Notes: generated by a model from the sequence alone, not told the origin. A DNA stretch of 64,000 bases from CAVROP01 sp050012175 (GCA_050012175.1 JBEKHR010000009.1:1-64000), one strand, 5' to 3'. Positions 48,060 to 57,350 are shown, counted from the first letter of the stretch. A program made the numbers and translations.

Positions 48060-48298
48060 TAGGGTCGCGTCAAAGTCCCCGAAAGGTACCGTCCCAAAGC
48101 GGCTCTGCCGCCTGCTGTGCGGAAAGGCTTCGCCTTTCCGAGGGCTTCCGCCCTGACTAACCCCCTCGGCTCGGCTGGAAGGCTGAGCCTTCCAGCCGAG
48201 CCGAGGTGAAGAAGGGAGGCTGTCTGCGCCGGAAAGCCAGAGGCTTTCCGCACAGCAGGCGGCAGAGCCGCTTTTTCCGCGACCTTGACGCGACCCTG
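48060..48298 (+). mobile_element. MITE-like palindromic element, copy 2
   Basis: The same 235-bp core as at 6664-6898, spanning 48062-48296, in the same orientation. The left terminal repeat is GGGTCGCGTCAAAGTC; the right complement has one mismatch. It is flanked by an 8-bp direct repeat ATGTAGTT (48052-48059 and 48299-48306), a candidate target duplication. It lies in a gene-free stretch (47957-48495). Confidence 0.82.
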
Positions 48299-48495
48299 AT
48301 GTAGTTGACGGTTTTACCCTAAGGTACTATTTGTGGTCCCAGGCGGGAGGGCGGGACTTGAAACCGAAACGCGCCGGGGGAATCTAATGGATTGTAGTGA
48401 CCGACCCTTGAAACAGGAGGATTAATGCCAGCGGTTCTGGAAAGGGTATCCAACGGGACTCCCGCGCAGCAAGGGAAGGGCGTTTTCAGCGCCGC

Positions 48496-48762
48496 GTGGT
48501 GCGGCTGAATGGCCTCGGAGTGGAAAGTGGTGTGCTGGTGGTCTCCGTGGAGGCACAGAGCCCTGCTGAAAAGGCGGGCCTGCTCGAAGGAGACGTGATT
48601 GTCGGCTATGATGATCGTCCCGTAGAAGGAATTGACACGCTCCACCAATTGCTGACCGAAGAGAAAGTGGGCGTCAAAGCCGTCGTGACAGTGATCCGCC
48701 GCGGCGAGAAGAGGACCATACCCATTGTTCCGCAAGAATCGAGGGCCGGTCGCGATGAATAA
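48496..48762 (+). pseudogene. PDZ-domain remnant of an HtrA-like protease
   Basis: An 88-residue frame opening with GTG: VVRLNGLGVESGVLVVSVEA, SPAEKAGLLEGDVIVGYDDR and VIRRGEKRTIPIV form one PDZ domain. No protease domain precedes it. The 5' DNA (48425-48495) contains an ATG in another frame and no extended similarity, so this is probably the C-terminal piece of a degraded DegQ/HtrA-like gene. It could still be translated as a small PDZ protein. Confidence 0.55.
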
Positions 48763-48942
48763 GACGGGCCTCCTGAGGGCTGGGTGCTAGGGGCTAGGGA
48801 AAGGCAGTCCGCCAACACCAAGCCCCGGTTTCATGGCCTTCTGCGTACTGGCGACTCCTTATTGCCTTCGCTTCTTCCCCAACTGATCCAACGAAAATAA
48901 TGCGAGTCGTTTTTCTGATATCACTATCGACAGAGGTTGAAA

Positions 48943-50091
48943 ATGCCGCACCTGTTTGATCGTCTCTTTCTGCGGGAAGTGAATTTAGGCAATCGCATCG
49001 CCGTCTCCCCCATGTGCCAGTATTCGTGCGTGGACGGGTTCCCGAGCGATTGGCACTTCGTTCATTTGGGCAGCCGCGCGGTGGGCGGGGCGGGCCTTGT
49101 GCTCACCGAAGCGTCAGCAGTTGTCCCCGAGGGGCGCATAAGCCCGCAGGATCTGGGCATCTGGAGTGACGACCATATCGAGCCCTTCGTGCGCATCACG
49201 CGCTTCATCCATGAACAGGGAAGCGTGGCGGGCATCCAGCTTGCGCACGCCGGTCGTAAGGCGAGCACCTACCGTCCCTCGGAGAAGAGGCAAGGAGCGA
49301 TACCCACGGCGGAGGGCGGCTGGCAACCGGTCGCCCCGAGCCCCATGGCGTTTGACCAAGGCTACGCGGTACCCGAGGCGCTCACCGAAGACGGCATTGG
49401 CGCGGTTATCAGAAGGTTCGCGGACGCCGCAGGGAGAGCGCGTCAGGCTGGTTTTCGAGTTGCGGAGATTCACGCCGCGCATGGCTACCTTCTCCACCAG
49501 TTCCTTTCGCCCTTCAGTAACAAGCGAACTGACCATTACGGCGGGTCGTTCGAGAACCGCACGCGCTTGGTTCGCGAAGTCGCCGCCGCTATCCGCGAGA
49601 AGTGGCCGGAGCGGTTTCCGTTGCTCATACGGATTTCTGTCACCGACTGGGCGGAAGGCGGTTGGGATATTGAGCAATCCGTCGAGCTGGTCCGCCAGCT
49701 CAGGCCTCTGGGTGTGGACCTGATCGACTGCTCGTCGGGCGGTAGCGTTCCGAGCGCGCGAATGCCAATCGGTGCCGGCTACCAGACGCCGTTTGCCGAA
49801 CGCCTTCGTCGCGAGACCGGAGTGGCCACGGGCGCCGTCGGCATGATCACGTCGCCTGCACAGGCCGATCACATCATCCGCACTGGCCAAGCCGACCTTG
49901 TGCTCTTGGCTCGTGAGTTGTTGCGCGATCCTTACTGGCCTTTACGCGCGGCGCGGGAACTGGGCCAGAAGCTCTCTTGGCCAGTGCAGTATTTGCGCGC
50001 CGCGCCGGATGGCTCCCCGGCGCGCTCCGCAACGCCTTTGGAGGGGCCCGAGGCCATAGATAATGGCAATTTCAGGAGGAATAAACGGTGA
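48943..50091 (+). CDS. NADH:flavin oxidoreductase, old yellow enzyme (YqjM-like)
   Basis: A 382-residue protein; ATG at 48943 with AGAGG upstream. OYE motifs: NRIAVSPMCQYSC near the N-terminus (Cys that tunes FMN), GIQLAHAGRKAST, the active-site HAAHGYLLHQFLSPFSNKRT with two His, YGGSFENRTRL, and the phosphate-binding VGMITSPAQAD. It should bind FMN and reduce activated C=C bonds with NAD(P)H. The stop codon overlaps the GTG of the next gene (GTGA), so the two are an operon. Confidence 0.92.
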   Translation: MPHLFDRLFLREVNLGNRIAVSPMCQYSCVDGFPSDWHFVHLGSRAVGGAGLVLTEASAVVPEGRISPQDLGIWSDDHIEPFVRITRFIHEQGSVAGIQLAHAGRKASTYRPSEKRQGAIPTAEGGWQPVAPSPMAFDQGYAVPEALTEDGIGAVIRRFADAAGRARQAGFRVAEIHAAHGYLLHQFLSPFSNKRTDHYGGSFENRTRLVREVAAAIREKWPERFPLLIRISVTDWAEGGWDIEQSVELVRQLRPLGVDLIDCSSGGSVPSARMPIGAGYQTPFAERLRRETGVATGAVGMITSPAQADHIIRTGQADLVLLARELLRDPYWPLRAARELGQKLSWPVQYLRAAPDGSPARSATPLEGPEAIDNGNFRRNKR

Positions 50092-50963
50092 GAGTCGGAT
50101 TCATTGGATTAGGAAATATGGGGCTGCCGATCGCACGCAATCTGCTCAAGGCGGGCCATGAATTGACTGTCTACAACCGGACACGGAGCAAAGCTGAAGC
50201 GCTTGCCTCGGCGGGGGCCAAGGTGGCGAATTCTCTCACCGAAGCCAGCACGGCCGAAGTCGTCATGACCATGCTGGCTGACGACCAGGCAGTTGAGCAG
50301 ACGACTCTCGGAGACGGAGGCATCCTTAACACCCTGGCCAGCGGAGGAGTTCACCTCTCCCTCAGCACCATCAGCACTGCGCTCTCACGGCGGCTTACCG
50401 TGGCGCACACCGCTCGCGGTCAGAGTTTCATTGCCTCCCTGGTTTTCGGGCGTCCGGATGCTGCCGCGGCGGCGCGGCTGGTGGTGGTTGTCGCGGGTCC
50501 CGATGAGGCGGTCGAACGCGTGCGGCCGCTGCTGGAAGGAATCGGCCGGAAACTCTTCGTGATAGGCACGGAACCGTACCAAGCAAACACATTCAAACTC
50601 GCCGGCAACTTCTTGATCTCTTCCATGCTGGAAACCCTTTCGGAAGCATTTCTACTGATTCAGAAATCCGGTGTCGAGCCAGCGAAGTTTCTGGAGGTCC
50701 TCAACGGTTCTCTTTTCCAATCGCCCATTTATGAGAACTACGGCAAAATCATTATTGCGCAGAAGTTTTCGCCCCCAGGGTTTGCGTTGCACCTGGGCCT
50801 CAAGGATGTCCGGTTGGTGCTCGCCGCGGCGGATGAAGTTGCTGTTCCAATGCCCGTGGCCAGTGTGATCCGGGACCATTACCTGAGTGCCGTGGCCCGG
50901 GGATGGGGAGAAATGGATTGGGCGGCGCTGGCTAAAGTGGTGGCGGAGGACGCGGGTCTGTGA
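50088..50963 (+). CDS. NAD(P)-dependent beta-hydroxyacid dehydrogenase
   Basis: A 291-residue protein starting at GTG (50088), coupled to the OYE gene, with AGGAGGAATAAAC ahead. Features: Rossmann motif GFIGLGNMGLPIARNLL, VYNRTRSKAE for NADP phosphate contact, SLSTISTALSRRL, a VFGRPDAAAAARL segment and the catalytic Lys/Asn in FKLAGNF. It belongs to the 3-hydroxyisobutyrate dehydrogenase superfamily, in the subgroup with FGRPDAA rather than PVSGG. It probably reduces small semialdehydes or imines. Substrate unknown. Confidence 0.88.
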   Translation: MRVGFIGLGNMGLPIARNLLKAGHELTVYNRTRSKAEALASAGAKVANSLTEASTAEVVMTMLADDQAVEQTTLGDGGILNTLASGGVHLSLSTISTALSRRLTVAHTARGQSFIASLVFGRPDAAAAARLVVVVAGPDEAVERVRPLLEGIGRKLFVIGTEPYQANTFKLAGNFLISSMLETLSEAFLLIQKSGVEPAKFLEVLNGSLFQSPIYENYGKIIIAQKFSPPGFALHLGLKDVRLVLAAADEVAVPMPVASVIRDHYLSAVARGWGEMDWAALAKVVAEDAGL

Positions 50964-50988
50964 AACGGGAAGCAGGGCAGAATACGGG

Positions 50989-51071
50989 GGAGAAGCCCTC
51001 TCCGTTGGGGAGAGGGCCCCGATTTTCTAAATTCGCCCCTCTCTCCCTTGGGGGAGAGGCCGGGGGTGAGG
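50989..51071. repeat. CTCTCC/GGGGAGAG palindromic repeat
   Basis: CCCTCTCCGTTGGGGAGAGG, then CCCCTCTCTCCCTTGGGGGA and CCGGGGGTGAGGG form two hairpins separated by an AT-rich stretch. It lies between the dehydrogenase and rpiB, in the position of a possible transcript-end structure. Confidence 0.5.
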
Positions 51072-51135
51072 GGGTCCAAACCGCGAAAGCAGAAACAACG
51101 CAACGCTGTCCCCAGTGCCCCTGGAGTGGAGGAAA

Positions 51136-51585
51136 ATGATGCGAATCGCGATTGCCTCGGACCATGCGGGCTTCAAGTTGAAGCAGGATCTGGTGAAATA
51201 CCTCGGGGAGTTGGGTTACACGGTTGTGGATCTCGGGACGAACAGCGAAGATCCTGTGGATTATCCCGATTATGCGGCGGCGATAGGACATGCGGTTTTG
51301 GAGGGTGCGGCTGAGCGGGGAGTTTTGATTTGTGGCAGCGGCGTTGGCGCCTCGGTCGCCGCCAACAAGCTTAAGGGTATCCGCGCAGCAGTCTGTCATG
51401 ATACATATTCTGCGCACCAGGGTGTGGAACACGACGACATGAATGTGCTCGTCCTGGGCGCGCGTGTGATCGGGCCGGCGCTTGCCCGTGAACTCGCTCC
51501 CGCCTTCATGAAGGCGACATTCTCGGGCGAGGAGCGGCACGTGCGGCGCCTGAATAAAGTCAAGGCGCTGGAGAAGCAAGGTTGA
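51136..51585 (+). CDS. rpiB: Ribose 5-phosphate isomerase B
   Basis: A 149-residue protein; ATG at 51136 with GGAGGAAA upstream (the next codon is also ATG). RpiB/LacAB motifs are complete: IASDHAGFKLKQDL, DLGTNSEDPVDYPDYA, RGVLICGSGVGASVAANK with the catalytic Cys, AAVCHDTYSAHQGVEHDDMN and VLVLGARVIG. It interconverts ribose 5-phosphate and ribulose 5-phosphate in the pentose phosphate pathway. Some relatives act on allose 6-phosphate; length and context fit a housekeeping RpiB. Confidence 0.94.
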   Translation: MMRIAIASDHAGFKLKQDLVKYLGELGYTVVDLGTNSEDPVDYPDYAAAIGHAVLEGAAERGVLICGSGVGASVAANKLKGIRAAVCHDTYSAHQGVEHDDMNVLVLGARVIGPALARELAPAFMKATFSGEERHVRRLNKVKALEKQG

Positions 51586-51705
51586 ACGCCGTGTGGAGAG
51601 CATTTGGAGAGGCCAGCGCCCGATTCAACAGTGCTGCCGCAGTTTCCAACTTTAGCGGCATACTAAAAAAGATACTAAGCGTGTCATTGTGACCAAAGAA
51701 GTTAG

Positions 51706-51797
51706 TGGCAAGTAGGGGGATAGGTAGTTATGGGTAGGTGCGGCGGATGTCTTTCCCCACCTGCCATCTACCACCTGCTACATACCATTTCAGGAGG
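51706..51797. repeat. GTAGGTG / CACCTGC heptad array
   Basis: GTAGGGGGATAGGTAGTTAT and GGGTAGGTGCGG words are followed by complementary CCACCTGCCATCTACCACCT words, ending 7 bp before the AGGAGGC ribosome binding site of the next gene. Inverted halves as at 59581. Confidence 0.6.
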
Positions 51798-51803
51798 CAG
51801 ACG

Positions 51804-52763
51804 ATGAAGGCAATTCGCGTTCATGTATTCGGTGGCCCGGAAGTAATGAAACTGGAGGAAGTGCCGGACCTTACGCCTGGCCCGGGCCAGGTGGTTGTGA
51901 GTGTGAAGGCGGTCGGTGTGAACCCTGTGGATACTTACATTCGCTCAGGCGCTTATGCGGCAAAGCCCCCGCTACCCTACACGCCCGGCTTTGACGCCGC
52001 GGGGACAGTGGAGGCGGTCGGGGAACGGGAGAGCGTCGAGGTGGGTGAGCGTGTGTACGTTGCCGGAACGCTGAGCGGCGCCTACGCCGAGCAGGCGCTG
52101 TGCGACGCCTCACAGGTTCACCGCTTGCCGGAACGGGTGAGCTTTGCGCAAGGGGCCGGTGTCAACGTTCCCTACGCCACGGCCTACCGGGCGCTTTACA
52201 ACCGCGCGCACGGGCAGCCGGGGGAGACTGTGCTCGTCCATGGGGCAAGCGGCGGCGTGGGCATAGCCGCAGTGCAGATGGCGCGGGCGGGCGGGCTTAC
52301 AGTCATCGGTTCGGCAGGGACGGAGAAGGGACGAAAGTTGGTGCTCGAGCAGGGCGCGCAGCACGTAGTGGATCACTGCAAAGAGGGCTACGCGGAGGAG
52401 ATCATGGCGTTAACGAAGGGCCGCGGCCTTGACGTCATCCTTGAAATGCTGGCTAACGTGAATCTGGCCAAAGACCTCACCCTGCTCGCCCTGCGCGGCC
52501 GCGTGGTGGTGATCGGAAACCGCGGCAGCATTGAAATCAATCCTCGGGCCACCATGCAACGCGACCTGAGCATCCTTGGACTTACGTTGATGAATGCCAC
52601 CAAGGAGGAGCTGGTCAGCATCCACGCGGCGCTCATCGCGGGCCTGGAAAGCGGAACGTTGAACCCCGTCGTCGGCCGCGAGGTGCCCCTGGCGGACGCA
52701 CCGCGTGCCCATCGGGCGGTCATGGAACCCGGCGCTTACGGCAAGATCATCCTGATCCCTTAA
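51804..52763 (+). CDS. NADPH:quinone reductase, zeta-crystallin-like
   Basis: A 319-residue protein; ATG at 51804 with CAGGAGGCAGACG upstream. Medium-chain dehydrogenase without zinc ligands: MKAIRVHVFGGPEVMKLEEV, GVNPVDTYIRSGAY, PYTPGFDAAGTVEAVG, VPYATAYRALYN, the NADPH-binding VHGASGGVGIAAVQMA and VVVIGNRGSIEINPR. It reduces quinones or other electrophiles by one electron. Homologous to Qor and CRYZ; the exact physiological acceptor is not known. Confidence 0.92.
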   Translation: MKAIRVHVFGGPEVMKLEEVPDLTPGPGQVVVSVKAVGVNPVDTYIRSGAYAAKPPLPYTPGFDAAGTVEAVGERESVEVGERVYVAGTLSGAYAEQALCDASQVHRLPERVSFAQGAGVNVPYATAYRALYNRAHGQPGETVLVHGASGGVGIAAVQMARAGGLTVIGSAGTEKGRKLVLEQGAQHVVDHCKEGYAEEIMALTKGRGLDVILEMLANVNLAKDLTLLALRGRVVVIGNRGSIEINPRATMQRDLSILGLTLMNATKEELVSIHAALIAGLESGTLNPVVGREVPLADAPRAHRAVMEPGAYGKIILIP

Positions 52764-52969
52764 CGGAGCATCCAGGGCCAAGCGCGAATGACCTTGCGAA
52801 AACCTGGTTCTGGTAGTGGGTTAGTTTCCCGTTGAGGCGACGATACAGGAGTTGAGCGACTTCGCTCTACCCTACCGGGTTACAGAGGGTCTATGTTGGC
52901 AATCGGCCATTTTCCAGGTACCGACTTGCCAGGAGTTAGCCCAATAGACAAGCTGCCGTTCACTCCCAA

Positions 52970-55573
52970 CTACTGCAATTTCGCGTACTCCGCTTTGGCT
53001 TCTCTCAGGATGGGGATGTTGGGATCGGCGTCTTGCCAAAGTGCAAGGAAGTCCTTGTAAGCGGCAAGAGCCCTCACGCGGGCGGCGTCGGCGTCCGCGC
53101 CCTGCGAAGTCTTCGACTGCAAAGCATTCGCGCGCGCCACGCCCAAGTGCGCCAGCGCTCCCGTCCAGCAGTTCCACACGATGCCGCCATGGTCGAGAAT
53201 TTTCTGAAACTCGGCCGCAGCCGCACTGCCTTGCCCGGCCGCCAGATACGCCTCGCCGCGAATGTGCGTTGGATAGAGACAGGAGACATTCGAGAGAAAC
53301 TGAATGAGCCCAAATTCGATCGGGCCAGTCGCCGATTGCAATTGGTCGAGAGCTTCCGTGGGATTCCGGCGATTCATCGCCAGGCGCGCGCGGGTGGCCG
53401 GCAACCACAGCGCCTGCATCTGCGTGTCCACGGGGTAGCGCTTGTTCAAGTCCTGGGCCAAGGTTTCGGCCCGCGCTGTATCGCCCGCCATCGCATAGGC
53501 CAGCGCCCCCTCCACTCCCGCCCCTTGACTCGCTGGAGCAAGCTTTAACCCCTCCGCCGCGTACTGTTTGGCTTCTACGGCATTGCCGAAGGCGGCTTCG
53601 CGGAGGGCGGTATTTTCCTGCCAGATCGCCGCGGTTTCCTTGGCGTCGGCGCGGATGGCGGAGTCGGTGGCCTGCCGGGTCAGTTGCCGCGCCTTGGTGA
53701 GACGCCCCCCATACGCTTCGGTATCGGAGGCCAGCGACAGCGCAAAGTTCTCTTCCGGCCTGCCCACAAACCACTTTTGCTGTTCCGCCATGCCCACCGC
53801 ATCCGTCTTCAGAAAAGCCAAAGCATAGAGCTGGACATGGAGCAGGAAGTCGTCCAGTTGCCGTGCCTGGGCTTCCCGGATCGCCTGCCGCGCGTCCTCA
53901 TACCGCTGCAAGGCCAGCAAATTATTACCGAGGTTCAGAGAGGGGGCGGATAAATCAGGCTGGAGGCTAATAGCATGGCGATAGGCCTCCAGCGACTTCT
54001 CATACCGGCCCTGCATCGCAAAGATGTTGCCCAGCGTGTTGTAGGTACGGCCATCTTGCGGATAGCTACCGAGGAATTCCTGGTTTGCCTGTGTCGCTTT
54101 GTCGAGTTCTCCCATTACCTCCAAGTAGTAGGTGGCCGCAATGAGCAACCCTTCGCGCTCGCTGGCATGTTCACGCAACTGGAACGCTTTCGTGAAGTAC
54201 TCGCTGGCCCGCCCGAGCTCCTGGAGATTCCAATATTGGCTACCGATTTCCCGATACCCCATGGCAAAGTCGGGATCGAGCTCAATGGCGCGTTGAAAGT
54301 AGGGCAGCGCAGCAGAAGGGCCTTTTTCGTTAACCGACTTTCTACCCAGGCTGTAAGCCTTCAGTGCCTCCAGCGAAGACGTGGTGGCCTGTTCGAGCGG
54401 CACGTCAAATTTCTCCACCGTCGCCAGCGATTCGCCCAGTTCCCCGCGCAGCTTCGCCGCCATGCCGCCCACCGCGTCCAGCACCTTCTCCTTGGCCGCA
54501 GCGGTGGCCTGCTCCTCGGCCAGCACGTCGCCACTCCGGCAATTCACCGCCTTGAGGCCCAGCACATATTGGCTGCCCAGATTACTGATCGACCCGGCCA
54601 GGTAGGCCTTGTTTCCTGCCCGCTGGCACACTTCGCTCGCCACCTCGGCGGTCAATGTCGTGTTCGCCGGGCGCGCCATCAGCTTCAGGGTTGCTGCCAC
54701 TTTGCTGTCCGGCAGGACATTCAAGAACGGCGACTGGTTTAACGCCACGCTCAGGGCGGTCTTCAGCGTGTCGTCAAAAACCGCGTCCCCCGTGTTGTTG
54801 GCAAAATCGGCCAGGACTACGGTGTCCTTTTCGGTGAGCCCTCTCAAGTGCCGTTGGTGCGCAAAGAAATAAGCAATGCCGCACACGAGGGCAAGTAACG
54901 CTACCGCCCCAACTCCAAACCGGCCCCGCCTCTTTTTTCTGGGCTGAACGGTCAACGGCGGGACCGCTGTCGGTCGTGGACCCCTGCCGTCCCAGTCCGC
55001 CTCCCACAGGACCTCCCCGCCTATCCCCTTCAGCGTGAACTCGCCCAGCCGGTGAAACCGAACGTCGGTCATGTTGCGAACCAGTTCGTAGGTGGCGGAG
55101 GAAAGCAAGATCTGCTGCGCCGTGCCCAAGGCTTCCACCCGCGCTGCCGTGTCCACGTCCGTGCCGTGGTATGTTCCTTCGAACATCTCCGGGTAGCCAG
55201 AATGAATCCCAATGCGCAACTGCAAAGGCCCGCGCGGTGTGTCGATGGGCTCGGCAACCAGCTTTCTCTGAATCTCCATCGCGCAGCGCGTTGCCTGCAG
55301 AGGATCTTCAAACACGAGATAGAAGGCGTCGCCCATGGTGTTTACTTCCTTCCCCCCATGGGCACGGTAACAATCGCGGATCAGATTGAAATAGGGACTC
55401 TGGACTTTTTCCAGATAGGCGTGGTCGCGCTCGCGGCTATCCCGCCCCAGCGATACGTCGCGCTTGGCGGCGCTCGATTCCACCACGTCAATGAACACGA
55501 TGGTCAGTAGGGAAGCCAATTCAGTCTCGCAAAACCGGAAGCAATTGTATGCAAGTAAGAAGGGACCGGTCAA
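52970..55573 (-). CDS. Class III nucleotide cyclase with membrane helix and TPR repeats
   Basis: An 867-residue protein. The cyclase domain (about 20-190) begins LLTIVFIDVVESSAAKRDVS with a metal Asp, continues VNTMGDAFYLVFEDP with the second metal Asp, and LRIGIHSGYPEMFEGTYHG plus VDTAARVEALGTAQQILLSS. The usual adenine-selecting Lys of the KTxGD motif is Asn, so the nucleotide is uncertain. A single transmembrane helix (about 222-242) is followed by a TolB-like segment (VVLADFANNTGDAVFDDTLK) and many TPRs (SAALPYFQRAIELDPDFAMG and others) to the end. The start is uncertain: TTG at 55573 overlaps the kinase fragment stop (TTGA), and TTG at 55519 is the alternative. Confidence 0.82.
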   Translation of the reverse strand: MTGPFLLAYNCFRFCETELASLLTIVFIDVVESSAAKRDVSLGRDSRERDHAYLEKVQSPYFNLIRDCYRAHGGKEVNTMGDAFYLVFEDPLQATRCAMEIQRKLVAEPIDTPRGPLQLRIGIHSGYPEMFEGTYHGTDVDTAARVEALGTAQQILLSSATYELVRNMTDVRFHRLGEFTLKGIGGEVLWEADWDGRGPRPTAVPPLTVQPRKKRRGRFGVGAVALLALVCGIAYFFAHQRHLRGLTEKDTVVLADFANNTGDAVFDDTLKTALSVALNQSPFLNVLPDSKVAATLKLMARPANTTLTAEVASEVCQRAGNKAYLAGSISNLGSQYVLGLKAVNCRSGDVLAEEQATAAAKEKVLDAVGGMAAKLRGELGESLATVEKFDVPLEQATTSSLEALKAYSLGRKSVNEKGPSAALPYFQRAIELDPDFAMGYREIGSQYWNLQELGRASEYFTKAFQLREHASEREGLLIAATYYLEVMGELDKATQANQEFLGSYPQDGRTYNTLGNIFAMQGRYEKSLEAYRHAISLQPDLSAPSLNLGNNLLALQRYEDARQAIREAQARQLDDFLLHVQLYALAFLKTDAVGMAEQQKWFVGRPEENFALSLASDTEAYGGRLTKARQLTRQATDSAIRADAKETAAIWQENTALREAAFGNAVEAKQYAAEGLKLAPASQGAGVEGALAYAMAGDTARAETLAQDLNKRYPVDTQMQALWLPATRARLAMNRRNPTEALDQLQSATGPIEFGLIQFLSNVSCLYPTHIRGEAYLAAGQGSAAAAEFQKILDHGGIVWNCWTGALAHLGVARANALQSKTSQGADADAARVRALAAYKDFLALWQDADPNIPILREAKAEYAKLQ

Positions 55574-55758
55574 GCATCAGATTTCCGGATCTTCACGGTA
55601 ATGATCGGTGCCGAGGTGCTCAGCGCAACAGGGCGATGCAGGCACGTGTCCTCGGCTTTGTAGACCACGCCCATACTGCCACCCCCGAGCTTTTCAAGAA
55701 TGCAGAAGTACGCGATGGTCTGGCCAATGAGAGAAGGGGGCTCCGCCATAGAGGGCAT
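55570..55758 (-). pseudogene. N-terminal fragment of a serine/threonine kinase
   Basis: A 62-residue frame starting at ATG 55758: MPSMAEPPSLIGQTIAYFC, then ILEKLGGGSMGVVYKAEDT with the kinase glycine loop and CLHRPVALST. In complete kinases of this type the next residues carry the catalytic Lys (VALKFL); here they are replaced by STSAPIITVKI and a stop. It is therefore a truncated kinase start that runs into the cyclase gene by a 4-bp overlap. It looks like recombination between two TPR-tailed signalling genes. Confidence 0.6.
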
Positions 55759-56152
55759 TCTAGATACCAACCTGCGGCAAGTCAACCAAGATAGGCTGCT
55801 TATTCTCCGAACTCTGCAGCAAGCTGGGAGAAGTACCCGATAAACCCCCTACCCGGAAAATAATGCGACTGCACTTCGAAAACCGGCCGGACTCCTATCG
55901 GTCTTGGCATCACTAACGGTCACTAAGTGTTTATCGACGAATCCACAGGGGTGATCAGAAGTTCCGGGCGAGCGACGGCGCGCTCGGAAGAAATCTTGCC
56001 ACTCTCTGAGCAGCGGGGCGCTGGGTCAGATAACGCTCTTGCCGGAAACTGACCCACAACCGAAAATCTTCTCACCATTGAGTCGAGAGGCGAGGTAAGA
56101 TTCTATCTTTCCCCGAGCTTGAAGGCCCTCTCCAGTTGCCGAGAGAAAGCGA
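55759..56152. other. Gap with a small inverted repeat, possible IS remnant
   Basis: About 390 bp with no supportable gene. TGGGTCAG at 56033-56040 and CTGACCCA at about 56060-56067 form an 8-bp inverted repeat around CTCTTGCCGGAAA. AAACTGACCCAC resembles ends of some insertion sequences, but no transposase remnant is visible. Nothing else stands out. Confidence 0.3.
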
Positions 56153-57295
56153 ATGCGATGCATTGCAGCCATAGCCGGCATTTTCCTCCTCGGGGTTATC
56201 CTGTGGGACGGGTTCGAAACTATTATTTTGCCCCGGCGGGTCACGCGCCGTGTACGGCTAACGAGGCTTTTCTATCGCTGCACCTGGATTCCCTGGTCGA
56301 CTGTGGCCAGGTGGATGAAGCCCGGAAAACGCCGAGAAACACTTCTCAGCATTTACGGGCCGCTCTCTCTTTTGCTGCTCTTTTTCATGTGGGCAGTAGG
56401 CTTGATCTTCAGTTTCGCCTTGCTCCACTGGGCCGCCGGGTCCGCAGAGGTTTCGTTCCGTGAATCGTCCGCCTTTTGGACTGACATGTATATGAGCGGG
56501 ACGACCTTCTTCACGCTGGGCCTCGGCGACATCACCCCGCACACCCGGGCCGCGCGGTTCATTACCGTGCTTGAATCAGGAACAGGCTTCGGCTTCCTCG
56601 CCATTGTCATCTCTTACCTGCCAGTGCTTTACGGCGCCTTTTCGCGGCGAGAAGTGAATATCTCGCTTCTGGACGCGCGTGCTGGTTCTCCTCCCACGGC
56701 TGCAGAACTTGTGCGGCGGCACGTTTGCGGTCAGAACCTGGAAGCGCTCGGCCAATTCCTTCGCGATTGGGAAGCGTGGTCGGCTGAACTCATGGAGAGC
56801 CACCTTTCTTTTCCCGTGCTGTGCTATTTCCGCTCGCAGCACGACAACCAATCCTGGCTTGCCGCTCTTACCGCCGTCCTGGACACCTGCGCCCTGCTGA
56901 AATCATGCGCGGAGGGCGCTCTCCAGTGGCAGGCGCAGCTTACCTTCGCGATCTCACGACACGCTCTTGTGGACCTTGCTCAGGTCATGCACATTCCACC
57001 AAAACAACCCGTCGCAGATCGCCTGTCCGAGAATGACCTCGAGCAGTTGCGCGGTCTTCTTGCATCGGCGCGTGTGGCTGTGTGCAGCAGAGCGGCCGCC
57101 GAGCAGAAGTTGCGGGATTTGCGGTCCACGTATGAACCCTACCTTAATGGGTTTTCGGAGCGGCTTCTAATGCCTTACCCTGCCTGGAAAGTTGCGGCCG
57201 GACGGGCTGACAATTGGAAGACCAGTGCCTGGGAGAAAATCTCCTCCGAGTCCTCGGTGCCGATGGGCGCTGGGGTGGATGAAGAGCATCGCTGA
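56153..57295 (+). CDS. Two-pore-type ion channel domain protein with variant filter
   Basis: A 380-residue protein with GAGAGAAAGCG before the ATG. Hydrophobic segments lie at about 4-18, 68-92 and 137-160; between the last two is a pore loop TTFFTLGLGDITP (117-129) in the Ion_trans_2 position. The potassium filter TVGYGD is changed to TLGLGD, so selectivity may differ or be lost. The C-terminal 210 residues are soluble and helical (VRRHVCGQNLEALGQFLRDW), with no RCK or cNMP domain recognised. It probably forms an inner-membrane channel gated by an unknown signal. Confidence 0.75.
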   Translation: MRCIAAIAGIFLLGVILWDGFETIILPRRVTRRVRLTRLFYRCTWIPWSTVARWMKPGKRRETLLSIYGPLSLLLLFFMWAVGLIFSFALLHWAAGSAEVSFRESSAFWTDMYMSGTTFFTLGLGDITPHTRAARFITVLESGTGFGFLAIVISYLPVLYGAFSRREVNISLLDARAGSPPTAAELVRRHVCGQNLEALGQFLRDWEAWSAELMESHLSFPVLCYFRSQHDNQSWLAALTAVLDTCALLKSCAEGALQWQAQLTFAISRHALVDLAQVMHIPPKQPVADRLSENDLEQLRGLLASARVAVCSRAAAEQKLRDLRSTYEPYLNGFSERLLMPYPAWKVAAGRADNWKTSAWEKISSESSVPMGAGVDEEHR

Positions 57296-57350
57296 GACGC
57301 GATGCGGCGCGCTTTCGGGTTGAAGTTGCCCGCGCGCCACACGGCTTTGG

